Shown: positions 16,401 through 25,605 of the stretch, one piece after another
How the letters are laid out: each line of letters opens with the position of its first letter
Numbering within the stretch: the stretch's first letter is position 1
DNA from: Burkholderia sp.
GTDB taxonomy: Bacteria > Pseudomonadota > Gammaproteobacteria > Burkholderiales > Burkholderiaceae
Assembly (NCBI GenBank): GCA_030151225.1
Contig: JASLEG010000205.1
Coordinates: 37,767 to 101,766, forward strand
Direction of reading: 5' to 3'
DNA: 64,000 nt
Program-made: the position numbers and the translations under genes
The notes under the pieces: model-generated
Told to the model about the DNA's origin: nothing
Database searches by the model: none
What the model saw: only the letters and a program-made list of their open reading frames with translations

Positions 16401-16898
16401 TCAGTCCGAAGAGTGATCCGGAAGATGGCTGAGACGCTTTAGCGTAGCCTCAGATGGGTGGCGACCAGGGATGAAGACATGTTCGTCGGCATTGATAGGC
16501 TTCCCTGTATGACGATCTATCAGCACTGGATCTACAGCCTTGCCGGTGGATCGATCAACGAAGTCGATTCCCCATTTATGACCTTTTACATGGCGTCGTC
16601 CCCATGCAAATAGGGTGATCAGCACTGGTGAAAGGTCGTGGCCTTTTTTCGTGGCACGGTATTCGTCTCGCCCGGATGCCGGCGAACTGCGGAATCGTTC
16701 CAGGAGACCGGCATTCACCAAGTCCGACAGTCGTCGTGAGAGGACTGTCGGAGAGACATCGAGGCTCTCGCGAAACTGCTCAAAGCGGGTCGATCCCTGC
16801 AGAGCATCGCGCAAGATCATCAGGCTCCACCATTCGCCGACTTGTTCGAGTGCCAATGCGACAGCACAATCCATATTGGCAAAACTTTTACGCTTCAT
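16401..16898 (-). CDS. HxlR-family regulator with C-terminal extension
   Basis: A 165-residue HxlR protein. The core (about residues 9-95) includes MDCAVALALEQVGEWWSLMILRD with the conserved N-terminal cysteine, the recognition helix SPTVLSRRLSDLVNAG, and the wing EYRATKKGHDLSPVL. About 60 further residues (KGHKWGIDFVDRSTGKAVDPVLIDRHTGKP) form an extension seen in longer HxlR members, possibly a ligand-contact segment. It lies directly upstream of the thiolase on the same strand and is its probable regulator. Confidence 0.9.
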   Translation of the reverse strand: MKRKSFANMDCAVALALEQVGEWWSLMILRDALQGSTRFEQFRESLDVSPTVLSRRLSDLVNAGLLERFRSSPASGRDEYRATKKGHDLSPVLITLFAWGRRHVKGHKWGIDFVDRSTGKAVDPVLIDRHTGKPINADEHVFIPGRHPSEATLKRLSHLPDHSSD

Positions 16899-17267
16899 AA
16901 TATTTACGGTCGGATCCAGAGGTAGAGCGGCGATGGCCAGATCGCCAGTGAACCTGCCAGAAATGGCTTAGCTCGATTGGGCAGGTAAGTCGATCACGGT
17001 GAAAATCATATGGCCTATTTGATGGTGGATAGCGTCACGGAGTATGCCTTGTCCGGCGTGTGGTTCGCCAGAGTTGAGCAAGTGGCAGCAGACAGGAGGG
17101 GCAAAGCGACACAAACTTCGAGATGCCGCTGGGAGCTTTCCGAATTGCCCGAGAGCTATCGTTGAAAGTAGTGTATGCGGCGTAGGGATGAAGCGGGAGA
17201 AGGCGGTGGCGCTTGAAGGAGAATGTTGCTTCTCACGGTAACACTTCCTGAATCGAACTCCACCACC
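16899..17267. other. non-coding stretch before the IS256 relic
   Basis: About 370 bases with no gene I can support. A minus-strand frame reads into it from the transposase relic but shows no family similarity. Composition is mixed, and the region likely contains the HxlR promoter (near 16899-16930) and debris from IS insertion. Confidence 0.4.
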
Positions 17268-17956
17268 ATGGCGAAACGTACGCAGGATACGAGCGGCGGT
17301 CAAACAGCAGAAGCCGACATCAAAGGGTACGCCCGGCCTGGACGATCTGATCCAGCAAGGGGCGCGGCGGATCATCCAGCAGGCAATCGAGGCGGAACTG
17401 GCGGCATTGCTCGAACAGTATCCAAATGTGAAGACGATCGATGGCCGGCGCGCGGTCGTGCGCAACGGCTGTCTGCCAGAGCGCGAGACCGGCTCGGCAG
17501 TCGGCCCGGTGCCCGTTCAAGTGCCGAAGGTCCGCGATCGTTCGGGCTGCGGCATCAAGTTCAATTCGACGATCGTGCCGCTCTATGTGCGCAAGTCGCC
17601 GAGCGTGTCATCGTTGCTGCCGTGGCGGTACCTGCGAGGCGTCTCGACCGGCGACATGGGCGACGCACTGCTCGCGTTCCACGACTTCCCGGCCGAACAC
17701 TGGCAGCACGTGCGGACCACGAATCCGATTGAATCGACGTTCGCGACGGGGCGCCATCGCACGGGCCGCACGCGCAACTGTCTGTCGCGCGCGACCTTCC
17801 TCGCGATGGCGTTCAAGCTGATCGAAGCGGCCAGAACAGACCTGGAAGAAGATCTGCTGCGTCGACAAGATCGAACCGCTTCTGAAGGGTACGCCCTTCA
17901 AGCACGGCACTCCGGCGATCGAGAGCACACCGGCCCCCCAAATGCTGGCCGCCTGA
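17268..17956 (+). pseudogene. IS256-family (mutator-type) transposase, decayed
   Basis: The start reads MAKRTQDTSG and then shifts frame. GTPGLDDLIQQGARRIIQQAIEAELA, VKTIDGRRAVVRNGCLPERE, VGPVPVQVPKVRDRSG and YLRGVSTGDMGDAL follow, all typical of IS256-family transposases. The text then jumps directly to FHDFPAEHWQHVRTTNPIEST, so roughly 170 residues including the catalytic acidic residues are deleted. Another frameshift precedes the normal ending (KIEPLLKGTPFKHGTP then a stop at 17954-17956). With two frameshifts and one large deletion it cannot be active. Confidence 0.88.
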
Positions 17957-18081
17957 TCATGCTGCCCGACACGCGTACACCGTCTTGACGATTGCTCCCG
18001 GTTGTTCGCAAAACTGCCGTTAGCGAATACGGTCGACGATTACGTTGAGCTCCTTCCGTGGAGCCTGGTTGAAGCCCGACC

Positions 18082-18705
18082 TGGAGTGTCCCACGGTGCC
18101 GGACTGCCACGCAGACATGTAAAACTCCAGCTCAGATAGTGCAACGGCGAGCGATACCGGTTCGGCCGCAGCGCCGTCATGATGGCAAGGTCGCGGTGGA
18201 ACGTGGCAACCAGCGCTGGCGTTCCGACGGCTTCGAGTTTCGCTGCAACCGCGAAGCGATGAGCTGGGCGGCTACGACGGCTGGCCATGGCGGCGACATC
18301 GTGCGCGACGTGATGCTGGCTGCCGTGGAAAACCGGTTCGGGAATGGGCTGCATACCGAGTCCGAGATCGAGTGGCTGAGCGACAACGGCTCGGGCTATA
18401 CGGCGGAAGAGACGCGTCAGTTTGCAGCGCCGCTCGGCTTGAAGCCGTTGACCACGCCAGTGTGCAGCCCGCAGAGCACCGGCATGGCGGAAAGCTTCGT
18501 GAAGACCATGAAGCGCGATCACGTCGCTCTCATGCCGAAGCCGGACGCAGCGACCGCGGCAAGGAATCTGGCCATTGCATTCGAGCATTACAACCAGAAG
18601 CATCCCCACAGCGCGTTGAAGTACCGCTCGCCTCGCGAGTTTCGACGCGCGACGGATTCAACAACCTAATTGGGGGCCGTGTTCGGAGTTACGGGGGCGA
18701 CTCCA
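18082..18705 (+). mobile_element. IS2-like element remnant, copy 2, internally deleted
   Basis: A probable left end (TGGAGTGTCCCACGGTGCCGG at 18082) resembles the inverse of the right end (about 18679-18705, ending GACTCCA). Between them only OrfB's second half remains (18139-18669): VAVERGNQRWRSDGFEFRC, SDNGSGY, SPQSTGMAESFVKTMKRDH and HPHSALKYRSPREFRR. About 16 residues after GFEFRC are missing, removing part of the catalytic core. OrfA is absent. At 624 bases it looks like a miniature derivative retaining both ends; no target duplication is evident. It is in direct orientation with copy 1 at 5548-6009. Confidence 0.75.
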
Positions 18706-21608
18706 GGCTTGCCCGCCCCCAGGATCGAGAACAACTCCCGCACCTCCCGCGCTCCGTTCCCCGCCTTGAACCGCGGCGCGAGCCGCTCGAGCGCGGCAAA
18801 CGCCTGCGCCGCGTCCGCCGTTTCCCCCGGCAAGCGATACAGTCCCAGCGTGGCGCGCAGCTCCCACATCGGCGCGCCCTGTGCCCGACCCAACGCGGCC
18901 GCCTGCGCAAAAAACTCCCGCGCCTCGCTCAAGCCGCGAGCCCGCGCCTCCGCCCCACCCGCCTGCTTCTCGGCACCGGCCTGCGCCGCGATCCCCAGCG
19001 CGCGCAGCACCTCGGGCATGAAATAGAGCGCGCCGTGCCGCTCGCCCCATTTCCGCGCTTCATCGAGCCGCGCCACCGCGTCATCGATGCGCCCCAGCGC
19101 AACCAGCGCGGCCGCATATTCGATGACGAGCGGCGTGGTGAGCCGCCGAAACCCGCGCGCATGCAGCGTATCGATGGCCTTTTCGAGAATGGTGGCGGCC
19201 TCGTACACGCGCCCCTCGATCCTGGCCACGATGCCGAACAGGCCCTCGCAGAACTCCTGATAGATGGTCAGCCCGTGCAGCGAAGTCTGCGACTGCATCA
19301 GCGCCAGATAGTGCCGCGCGCGCTTCACGTCGCCCGAGATCAGCGCGAGCGGAATCGCCACCACGCCAAGCACGTGCGTGAACCACGGCTCCATCGTCTT
19401 CGCCGGAATCAGGTTCAGCGCCTGCCGGGCCGTCTCGGCCGCGTCCTCGGTCCTGCCCTGCAGCCACTGGATCCGCGCCAGCCCCGAATACGAGGTGGCG
19501 CGCGGGTCCACGAGGATGCGGCTGATGTAGTCGGCGTCCTCGAGATGCGCCTCCACGTAATCGACCACCGCTTCGAGCCTGACGCGCGCGGCCTCGTGCT
19601 CGCCGCGCGAATGTTCGGCAATGCCGAGCAACTGGTTGGCGAGCACCGCGTGCCAGGCCTGCCCGTCGTCCTGCGCATGGCGCGCGAAAGCGCGCGCGTG
19701 CCCGATCGCCTCGTCCACCTTGCCGGCGAACAGCGTGACGTTCCACAGCCCGAAGTACGCGCGCACCCGCATCTCGGCATTGTCGGTGCGCCGCGCGTGG
19801 TCGAACACTTCGTGCCACGCATCCTCGGCGCGCTGGATCGGCCCCGCCAGGTACGGCAGCGTGGAGGCCATGCCGAGCAGGAGGCGGATCCGGTCGATCT
19901 CGGGCACGGCATCGGCCGGCAGCGTGGCCAGCACCGCGAGCGCGGCCTTGGCGCGGCGGCCGCATTCCTCGATGTTCGAGGTGTCGAGCAGGGCCACCAC
20001 GAGTTTCGCCGTCAGCTCGATGCCGAGCCGCGGATCGCCGTCGGGCGAGAGCGCCCAGTCGGCGGCGCTGCGCGCGTCCTCGAGCGAGGGCGACAGGCTG
20101 TGCGCCTCGCCGAGGTTCGGGAAATCGGGGAAGCTGGCCTCGTCGCGGAAGAAGGATGCGAGATGGCGCGCGTGCCGCTCGGCGATCGCCTGCCATTCGC
20201 CGCTCGCCTGCAGCTGATCGAAGGCGTAGGCGCGCGTCGATTCGGACAGCCGATAGTGCACGATCGGCCCGTCGAACTCGATGTTGACGAGCGACTTGGC
20301 GGCCAGCTCGCCGATCGCGTCGATCACGGCGCGCACGGTCAGCGCCGCGTCGCACGCGGTCGCGCACATCGCCTCGAGCGAGAAGGCGCTGTGGAACAGG
20401 GCGAGCCGGCGGAACAGCATGGCGCTCTCCGCGTCGAGCATCGCGAAGCTCCAGTCGAAGGTGGCCCGCAGCGTCTGCTGGCGCGGCAGCGCGGTGCGAA
20501 AGCCGCCCGAGAGCAGCGCGAGCCGGTCCGACAGGCGCTGATGCACACCCTCGACGCCGAGCGTCGCCACCCGCGCGGCGGCCAGCTCGATCGCGTGGGG
20601 AATGCCGTCGAGGCGCCGGCAGATCTCGCCGATCAGCGAGATTTCGGCCTCGTGGCTCCGGTTGCGGTGCGTGGCCTGAATCCGCAGCAGGAACAGCCGC
20701 ACGGCCGACTGCTTGAGCACCTCCAGTTCGCTGGCGCCGGGCTCGGGCACCGACAGCGGCTCGACCGGGAACACGCGCTCGGCGCCGATGCGCAGCGGCT
20801 CGCGGCTCGTGATCACGATCTTCAGCGCGGGCAGGAGCCGCATCAGGCGCTCCACCACGTGCGCCAGCACGGTCACGATGTGTTCGGCGTTGTCGAGCAG
20901 CAGCAGCTTCAGTGCGTCGGGCGAATCCGGCGCGTCGAATGTGGCGGCCGGGTCGCCGCCCTGCGCCAGGCGATTGAGGTCCACGCCGAGCTCGGCCTCC
21001 AGCGCATCCACGACCTGGGCCGGCGTCTGCATCGCGGCCAGCTCGACGATGCGCACGCTGCCGGGCGCCTGCTCCTCGATGCGGCGGGCGGCCACGATCG
21101 ACAGGGTGGTCTTGCCGATCCCGCCGGGCCCCGTGAGCGTCAGCACCTGGGTGGTGTCGAGCGAGGCGAGGATCGCGCGCACGGCGGCGTCGCGGCCCAC
21201 CACGTCGGGGTGATACGGCAGCCGCGAGGCGGCGCCGGGGGCAGCAACCGCCGCCGCCGCGCCCGCAGCCGGCCTGGCGGCCGCGAGCTTCACGAGCCGG
21301 TAGCCGCGCCCCGGCACCGTCATGATGCAGTTGCGCTCGGCACCGAGCGCCTTGCGCAGCGCGGACAGGTGCACCTGCAGCGTGTTCTCCCCGACGATCG
21401 TGTCGGGCCACACCGCGTCGAGCAGCGCCTCCTTCGTGACGAGCTGGCCGTTCGCGCCGATCAGCGCCTCCAGGATCGCGAACGCGCGCGAGCCGATGCG
21501 GATCGGCGCGCCGTTGCGCCGGATCGCGTGGCCGGCCAGATCGACCTCGACGCCGCCGAGCGCGATCGCGCGGCGCGGGGAAGCGGGGGAGGAAAGCGGG
21601 TTCGACAT
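18666..21608 (-). CDS. winged-helix STAND ATPase regulator with helical-repeat C-terminus
   Basis: About 980 residues. An OmpR/PhoB-type winged helix (about residues 10-100; VDLAGHAIRRNG.., GENTLQVHLSALRKALG, GRGYRLV) is followed by a STAND NTPase: Walker A LTGPGGIGKTT, Walker B-like LLLLDNAEH, sensor ITSREPL and the GxP motif GIPHAIELAAAR. The last 400 residues are alpha-helical TPR-like repeats for ligand or partner sensing. This is the AfsR/MalT-like plan of ATP-switched activators. ATG 21608 (MSNPLSS) is chosen; a TTG at 21689 would extend it. The last dozen codons and stop are supplied by the IS2-like right end, so the native C-terminus was replaced. Its paralogue lies at 22648-25605. 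Confidence 0.9.
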   Translation of the reverse strand: MSNPLSSPASPRRAIALGGVEVDLAGHAIRRNGAPIRIGSRAFAILEALIGANGQLVTKEALLDAVWPDTIVGENTLQVHLSALRKALGAERNCIMTVPGRGYRLVKLAAARPAAGAAAAVAAPGAASRLPYHPDVVGRDAAVRAILASLDTTQVLTLTGPGGIGKTTLSIVAARRIEEQAPGSVRIVELAAMQTPAQVVDALEAELGVDLNRLAQGGDPAATFDAPDSPDALKLLLLDNAEHIVTVLAHVVERLMRLLPALKIVITSREPLRIGAERVFPVEPLSVPEPGASELEVLKQSAVRLFLLRIQATHRNRSHEAEISLIGEICRRLDGIPHAIELAAARVATLGVEGVHQRLSDRLALLSGGFRTALPRQQTLRATFDWSFAMLDAESAMLFRRLALFHSAFSLEAMCATACDAALTVRAVIDAIGELAAKSLVNIEFDGPIVHYRLSESTRAYAFDQLQASGEWQAIAERHARHLASFFRDEASFPDFPNLGEAHSLSPSLEDARSAADWALSPDGDPRLGIELTAKLVVALLDTSNIEECGRRAKAALAVLATLPADAVPEIDRIRLLLGMASTLPYLAGPIQRAEDAWHEVFDHARRTDNAEMRVRAYFGLWNVTLFAGKVDEAIGHARAFARHAQDDGQAWHAVLANQLLGIAEHSRGEHEAARVRLEAVVDYVEAHLEDADYISRILVDPRATSYSGLARIQWLQGRTEDAAETARQALNLIPAKTMEPWFTHVLGVVAIPLALISGDVKRARHYLALMQSQTSLHGLTIYQEFCEGLFGIVARIEGRVYEAATILEKAIDTLHARGFRRLTTPLVIEYAAALVALGRIDDAVARLDEARKWGERHGALYFMPEVLRALGIAAQAGAEKQAGGAEARARGLSEAREFFAQAAALGRAQGAPMWELRATLGLYRLPGETADAAQAFAALERLAPRFKAGNGAREVRELFSILGAGKPGVAPVTPNTAPN

Positions 21609-21940
21609 GACCGGGAAAGCGATGGCGTCGGCGGCAATCGCCGGGTTCGATTCGAATAGCTTGGTGCTATTGACCGGACTCGATGACAAGGAAAAGCCAT
21701 GCCGCGAAACTATACTGCAATCCGGCGTCGCGCGCAGGCGGGGCGGTCACGCGGGGGCATCGCGCCGGCTGCGCGTTCATCAGAAAACTTCAGGTTTCGC
21801 ACAGGACTTTTTGACGATCGGCCGGTAGTCTGGGCGGGCTCGATCATGGGGTGGCCGGTGACATTTCTGAAGACCGTGAAGACGAAGGCAGCAACGAACC
21901 GGGGCCGCGCGGTCGCGGGCACGACCGGGGAGGGCGCGTG

Positions 21941-22582
21941 ATGGGCCAGGTCGTGGCCGGCATCGCGATGCCCGAGAGCGCGCTGGCGCGCGACGCGATG
22001 CAGCTGATCCGCTGCGCGCTGTCCGACGTGCTGTTCGGCCACGCGCTGCGCAGCTTCCTGTTCGGCGCGATCGCGGGCCGCCGCCGGGGCGTGGCGTTCG
22101 ATGCGGATCTGCTCTGCGTGGCGGCGCTGTTTCAGAATGCGGGCCTCGCGAGGAAGCACATGTTCTCGCCGCGCCGCTTCGAGGTGGACGGCGCGAACGA
22201 CGCGCGCGATTTCCTGACCGCCCGGGGTGTGGACGCGCCCGGCTGCGAGCGCGTGTGGACGGCGATCGCGCTGCACACCACGCCCGGCATTCCCGGGCTG
22301 ATGGCGCCGGAGATCGCGCTGCTGGCCGCCGGCGCGCAGATGGACATTCGCGGCGAGGGCTTCGACGACTACACGCCGGCCGAGCGCGCCGCGGTGATCG
22401 CGGCCTTCCCGCGGGAAGCGAATTTCAAGGCCGAGCTGCTGAACGCGTACGCGCGCGGCATCGAGCTGCGCCCGCAGACGACCTTCGGCACCGTGTCCGC
22501 CGACGTGCTGGACCGATGGTCGCCGGACTTCATGCGGACCAACTTCTGCGGGCTGGTGTTCGGCTCGAGCTGGGATACCTGA
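21941..22582 (+). CDS. HD-superfamily-like protein with altered HD dyad
   Basis: A 213-residue protein matching the HD-domain family related to cyanamide hydratase-like proteins: GHALRSFLFGAIAG (first His), RRFEVDGANDARDFLTARGV, and VWTAIALHTTPGIPG (later His). Where family members carry the metal-binding HD pair (AALxHDxGL), this one reads AALFQNAGL, so the His-Asp ligands appear replaced by Gln-Asn. A ligand-binding rather than hydrolytic role is possible. A GGAGGG-like site precedes ATG 21941. It is 65 bases upstream of one STAND regulator on the same strand and divergent from the other, so it is likely their target or partner. Confidence 0.8.
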   Translation: MGQVVAGIAMPESALARDAMQLIRCALSDVLFGHALRSFLFGAIAGRRRGVAFDADLLCVAALFQNAGLARKHMFSPRRFEVDGANDARDFLTARGVDAPGCERVWTAIALHTTPGIPGLMAPEIALLAAGAQMDIRGEGFDDYTPAERAAVIAAFPREANFKAELLNAYARGIELRPQTTFGTVSADVLDRWSPDFMRTNFCGLVFGSSWDT

Positions 22583-22647
22583 GGGCGGCGAGCGGTGGCA
22601 CGCGTGGCGACGCGGATGCCCGTGAACGACGGGCGGGGGAGCAGGAC

Positions 22648-25605
22648 ATGATTCGAATCGGCGAGCTGGAAGTGAATCTGCAGGGGCGGGCGGTGCGCGT
22701 CGGCGATGCCGAGGTGCCGCTGTGCGCGCGCACCTTCGACATCCTCGCCGCACTGCTCGACGCCCAGGGCGGTCTGGTCACGAAGCACGCGCTGATGGAT
22801 CGCGTGTGGCCCGATACCTTCGTCGAGGAAAACACGCTGCAGGTGTACGTCTCGCAGCTGCGCAAGGCGCTCGGCGGGAGCCGCGCGCTGATCCAGACGG
22901 TGTCGGGGCGCGGCTATCGGCTCGCGGGCGCGCAGGGCGTATCCACCGGCGCCGTCGACGCGGGTTGCTTCGACCGACTGCCGCGATCGGGCGGCCCGCT
23001 GATCGGCCGCGAGAGCGCGATCGCCGACGTGGTGCGCGCGTTCGAGGGCACCCGGCACCTCACGCTGGTGGGCGCGGGCGGCATCGGCAAGACGCGGCTG
23101 GCGATCGAGGCGGCGCGCGCGCTGGCCGGCCTCTGTCCCGACGGCGTGGCCTTCGTCGCGCTCGCCTCGGCCACCTCCACGGCCGACGCGATCGATGCGA
23201 CGCTGGGCGCGCTCGGCATCAAGCCGTCGGCCGGCCCGCGCTCGGTCGCCCGCCTGCGCGGCGAGCTGGCCGGGCGCCGCATGCTGGTGCTGCTCGACAA
23301 TTGCGAACATCTGCTGGAAGCGGCCGCGAGCGTGGCCGAGGCGCTGGCCGGCTGCGGCAGCACGATCCGCGTGCTGGCGACCAGCCGCGAGCCGCTGAAG
23401 ACCGTGAGCGAACGCGTGTACGCGGTGCAGCCGCTGCACGTGCCCACCCCGCTCGATCCACTCGAGCAGATTCGCGAGAGCACCGCAGTGCAGTTGTTCG
23501 TCGCGCGGGCGAGCGCGCTGAACCTGAGGATTCCGATCGATCTCGACAGCCTGGCGCTGATGGCCACGATCTGCCGTCGGCTCGACGGCATTCCGCTCGC
23601 GATCGAGCTGGCCGGCTCGCGCGCGGCGGTGCTCGGCGTGAAGGCGGTGGCCGAGCATCTCGACGACCGCTTCCGGATCCTGACCGGGGGCAATCGCACG
23701 GCGCTGCCGCGCCACCAGACGCTGCGTGCCACGCTCGACTGGAGCCATGCGCTGCTCGACGACCACGAGCGCGCCGTGCTGCGCCGTCTCGCGATCTTCC
23801 GTGCCACGTTTCCGGTGGAGGCCGCCGTGGCCGTCGCGACCGACGGCGCGATCGGCGGCGACGCGATCCGGCACGCGATCTCGGGCCTGGTCGAGAAGTC
23901 GCTGCTGCACGGCGTCGAAGGCGAGGCGGCGGGCAGGATGCAGTTCCGCCTGCTCGAAACCATGCGCGTCTACGCGCAGCAGAAGCTCGACGAGCACGGC
24001 GAGCGGCGTCGCACCGCGATGGCGCACGCGCGCTACTTCCTGGGCGTGCTCGACGAGGTGCTCGACGACGACGCGAGCCGCCTCGCGCGGCCGACGATCG
24101 CACCGTGCGAGCGCGCCACGCAGCCGGCGCGCGGCGTCGTGTTCGGCGACACGCGCGGATGGATCGACGATCTGCGCGCGGCGCTGTCGTGGTCGCTCGC
24201 CGCGAGCGGCGAGGCGCTGGCGCTCGGCGAGGACCTCGCCACGCGCTACGTCAACCTGCTGTTCGAGCTGTCGAAGGTGGAGGAATGCTGCGACTGGGCG
24301 CGCCGCTTTCTCGCCTCGATCGAGGCCCGCGAGTCGCGCGCCGGTTCGGACGTGAACGCCGACGTGGACGCGCCGCGCCTCGCGCGCATCAAGCTGCGGC
24401 TGCAGGCCGCGCTGGCGGCGGCGCTGGTCTACGTGCACGGTCCCGACGAGGCGACCCGCAGGCGCTGGCGCGAGGTGCTCGAATCGGCGCGCGCGCTCGG
24501 CGAGCGGCCCTTCGAGGCGCGCGCGCTGTGGGGCCTGTGGAACGCCAGCCAGAGTGCCGGTGCGGCTCGCGAGGCGGTGCAATACGCGCGGCGCTTCGCC
24601 GAGCTGGCCGAGGCCATGCATCGCCAGGGCGAAGCCGGCACCACGAGCTGCCTGCTGGGCGAGCGCCTGATCGCGATCTCGTCGCATTACGCCGGCGATC
24701 AGGTGGCGGCCCATGCCGCGATCTCGCGCTTCATGCCGCATGCCGGCGATCTCTATCAGAGCCTGCCGCTCGGCATCTCGATCGATCAGCACGTGGTCGG
24801 CAGCGCCACGCTCGCGCGGATCCTGTGGATGCGCGGCGAAACCGGCGAGGCGGCCAGGGTCAGCGCGTCGTGCCTGGCCGGCGCGCTCGCGCAGGATCAG
24901 GCGATCGTCACCTGCTACGTGCTGATCGAGGCGAGCGTGCCGCTCGCGCTGCTGTCCGGCGACTGGCCGGCCGCACGCCATGCGATCGATCTGCTCGACG
25001 CGATCGGCAGTCCTCACGGCCTCGGCGTGGCCGGCTCGTGCCGGCGTGCCTTCGACGCGTATCTGCAGTGCGAGACGGCGCCCGATGCTGCCGCGGTCGC
25101 GCGTCTGGCTGCGGGCCGGGCGGAGCTCGACGGCCGCGACTTCGGCGTGCCGCGCGCGATGCTGGCGGCGGGTCACGCGCGCGCGCTGGGCCGCATCGGG
25201 CGATACGAGGCGGCGCTCGAGGTGCTCGGCGCGGCGGTCCGGCGCTGCGAGCGGGATGGCGAGCTGTGGTTCATCGGCGAGATCGAGCGCGTGCGCGGCG
25301 AGACGATGCTCGCGCGCGGTGGCTCGGCGGCCAGCGCCGAGGACGAGGCCGCGGCCGCGATCTGCTTTGCCAACGCGACGGCCTTGAGCACGCGCCAGGG
25401 CGCGCACCTGCCGGCCCTGCGCGCGGCCGCGAGCCACGCCGCGCTGCTCGTGAGGCAGGCTCGCCTCGATGCGGCGCGCGCCGTGATCGAGCCGGCCCTT
25501 GCGGCGTATCCCGGCAGCCGGGAGGGGCACGACTTCCTCGCGGCCGCCGAGGTGCTGCTGGCCGCCACGCCGTCGAACCCGGACACGCGCCGCGCATCAT
25601 GCTGA
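22648..25605 (+). CDS. winged-helix STAND ATPase regulator (paralogue)
   Basis: A 985-residue protein with the same plan as its divergent neighbour: winged helix at residues 1-95 (MIRIGELEVNLQGRAVRVG, EENTLQVYVSQLRKALG, GRGYRLAG), Walker A LVGAGGIGKTRLAIEAA, Walker B LVLLDNCEHLLE, sensor ATSREPLKT, GIPLAIELAGSRA, and a long helical-repeat C-terminus. ATG 22648 is preceded by a GGGGGAGCAGG site and starts exactly at the winged helix. It probably binds DNA as an ATP-dependent oligomer in response to an unknown ligand. It is co-oriented with the HD-like gene. Its last codons overlap the start of an MFS fragment. Confidence 0.92.
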   Translation: MIRIGELEVNLQGRAVRVGDAEVPLCARTFDILAALLDAQGGLVTKHALMDRVWPDTFVEENTLQVYVSQLRKALGGSRALIQTVSGRGYRLAGAQGVSTGAVDAGCFDRLPRSGGPLIGRESAIADVVRAFEGTRHLTLVGAGGIGKTRLAIEAARALAGLCPDGVAFVALASATSTADAIDATLGALGIKPSAGPRSVARLRGELAGRRMLVLLDNCEHLLEAAASVAEALAGCGSTIRVLATSREPLKTVSERVYAVQPLHVPTPLDPLEQIRESTAVQLFVARASALNLRIPIDLDSLALMATICRRLDGIPLAIELAGSRAAVLGVKAVAEHLDDRFRILTGGNRTALPRHQTLRATLDWSHALLDDHERAVLRRLAIFRATFPVEAAVAVATDGAIGGDAIRHAISGLVEKSLLHGVEGEAAGRMQFRLLETMRVYAQQKLDEHGERRRTAMAHARYFLGVLDEVLDDDASRLARPTIAPCERATQPARGVVFGDTRGWIDDLRAALSWSLAASGEALALGEDLATRYVNLLFELSKVEECCDWARRFLASIEARESRAGSDVNADVDAPRLARIKLRLQAALAAALVYVHGPDEATRRRWREVLESARALGERPFEARALWGLWNASQSAGAAREAVQYARRFAELAEAMHRQGEAGTTSCLLGERLIAISSHYAGDQVAAHAAISRFMPHAGDLYQSLPLGISIDQHVVGSATLARILWMRGETGEAARVSASCLAGALAQDQAIVTCYVLIEASVPLALLSGDWPAARHAIDLLDAIGSPHGLGVAGSCRRAFDAYLQCETAPDAAAVARLAAGRAELDGRDFGVPRAMLAAGHARALGRIGRYEAALEVLGAAVRRCERDGELWFIGEIERVRGETMLARGGSAASAEDEAAAAICFANATALSTRQGAHLPALRAAASHAALLVRQARLDAARAVIEPALAAYPGSREGHDFLAAAEVLLAATPSNPDTRRASC

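Noticed and set aside
18372..21659. Thousand-codon open frame antisense to the first STAND regulator
   Set aside because: Same artefact of high GC; no motif, no ribosome site, and the opposite strand encodes a complete multi-domain protein.
22255..22647. Upstream extension of the 22648-25605 regulator
   Set aside because: The extra 131 codons overlap the HD-like gene in another frame and are Arg/Ala-rich; ATG 22648 has a ribosome site and starts at the winged helix.
22369..25530. Very long open frame antisense to the second STAND regulator
   Set aside because: Its residues are dominated by Arg, Ala, His and Gly as expected from the antisense of a GC-rich gene, it matches no family, and the sense frame has clear domains.
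18666..25605. Anti-phage defence system based on STAND ATPases
   Set aside because: The STAND proteins carry N-terminal DNA-binding winged helices rather than nuclease, protease or other effector domains, so transcriptional control is the simpler reading.
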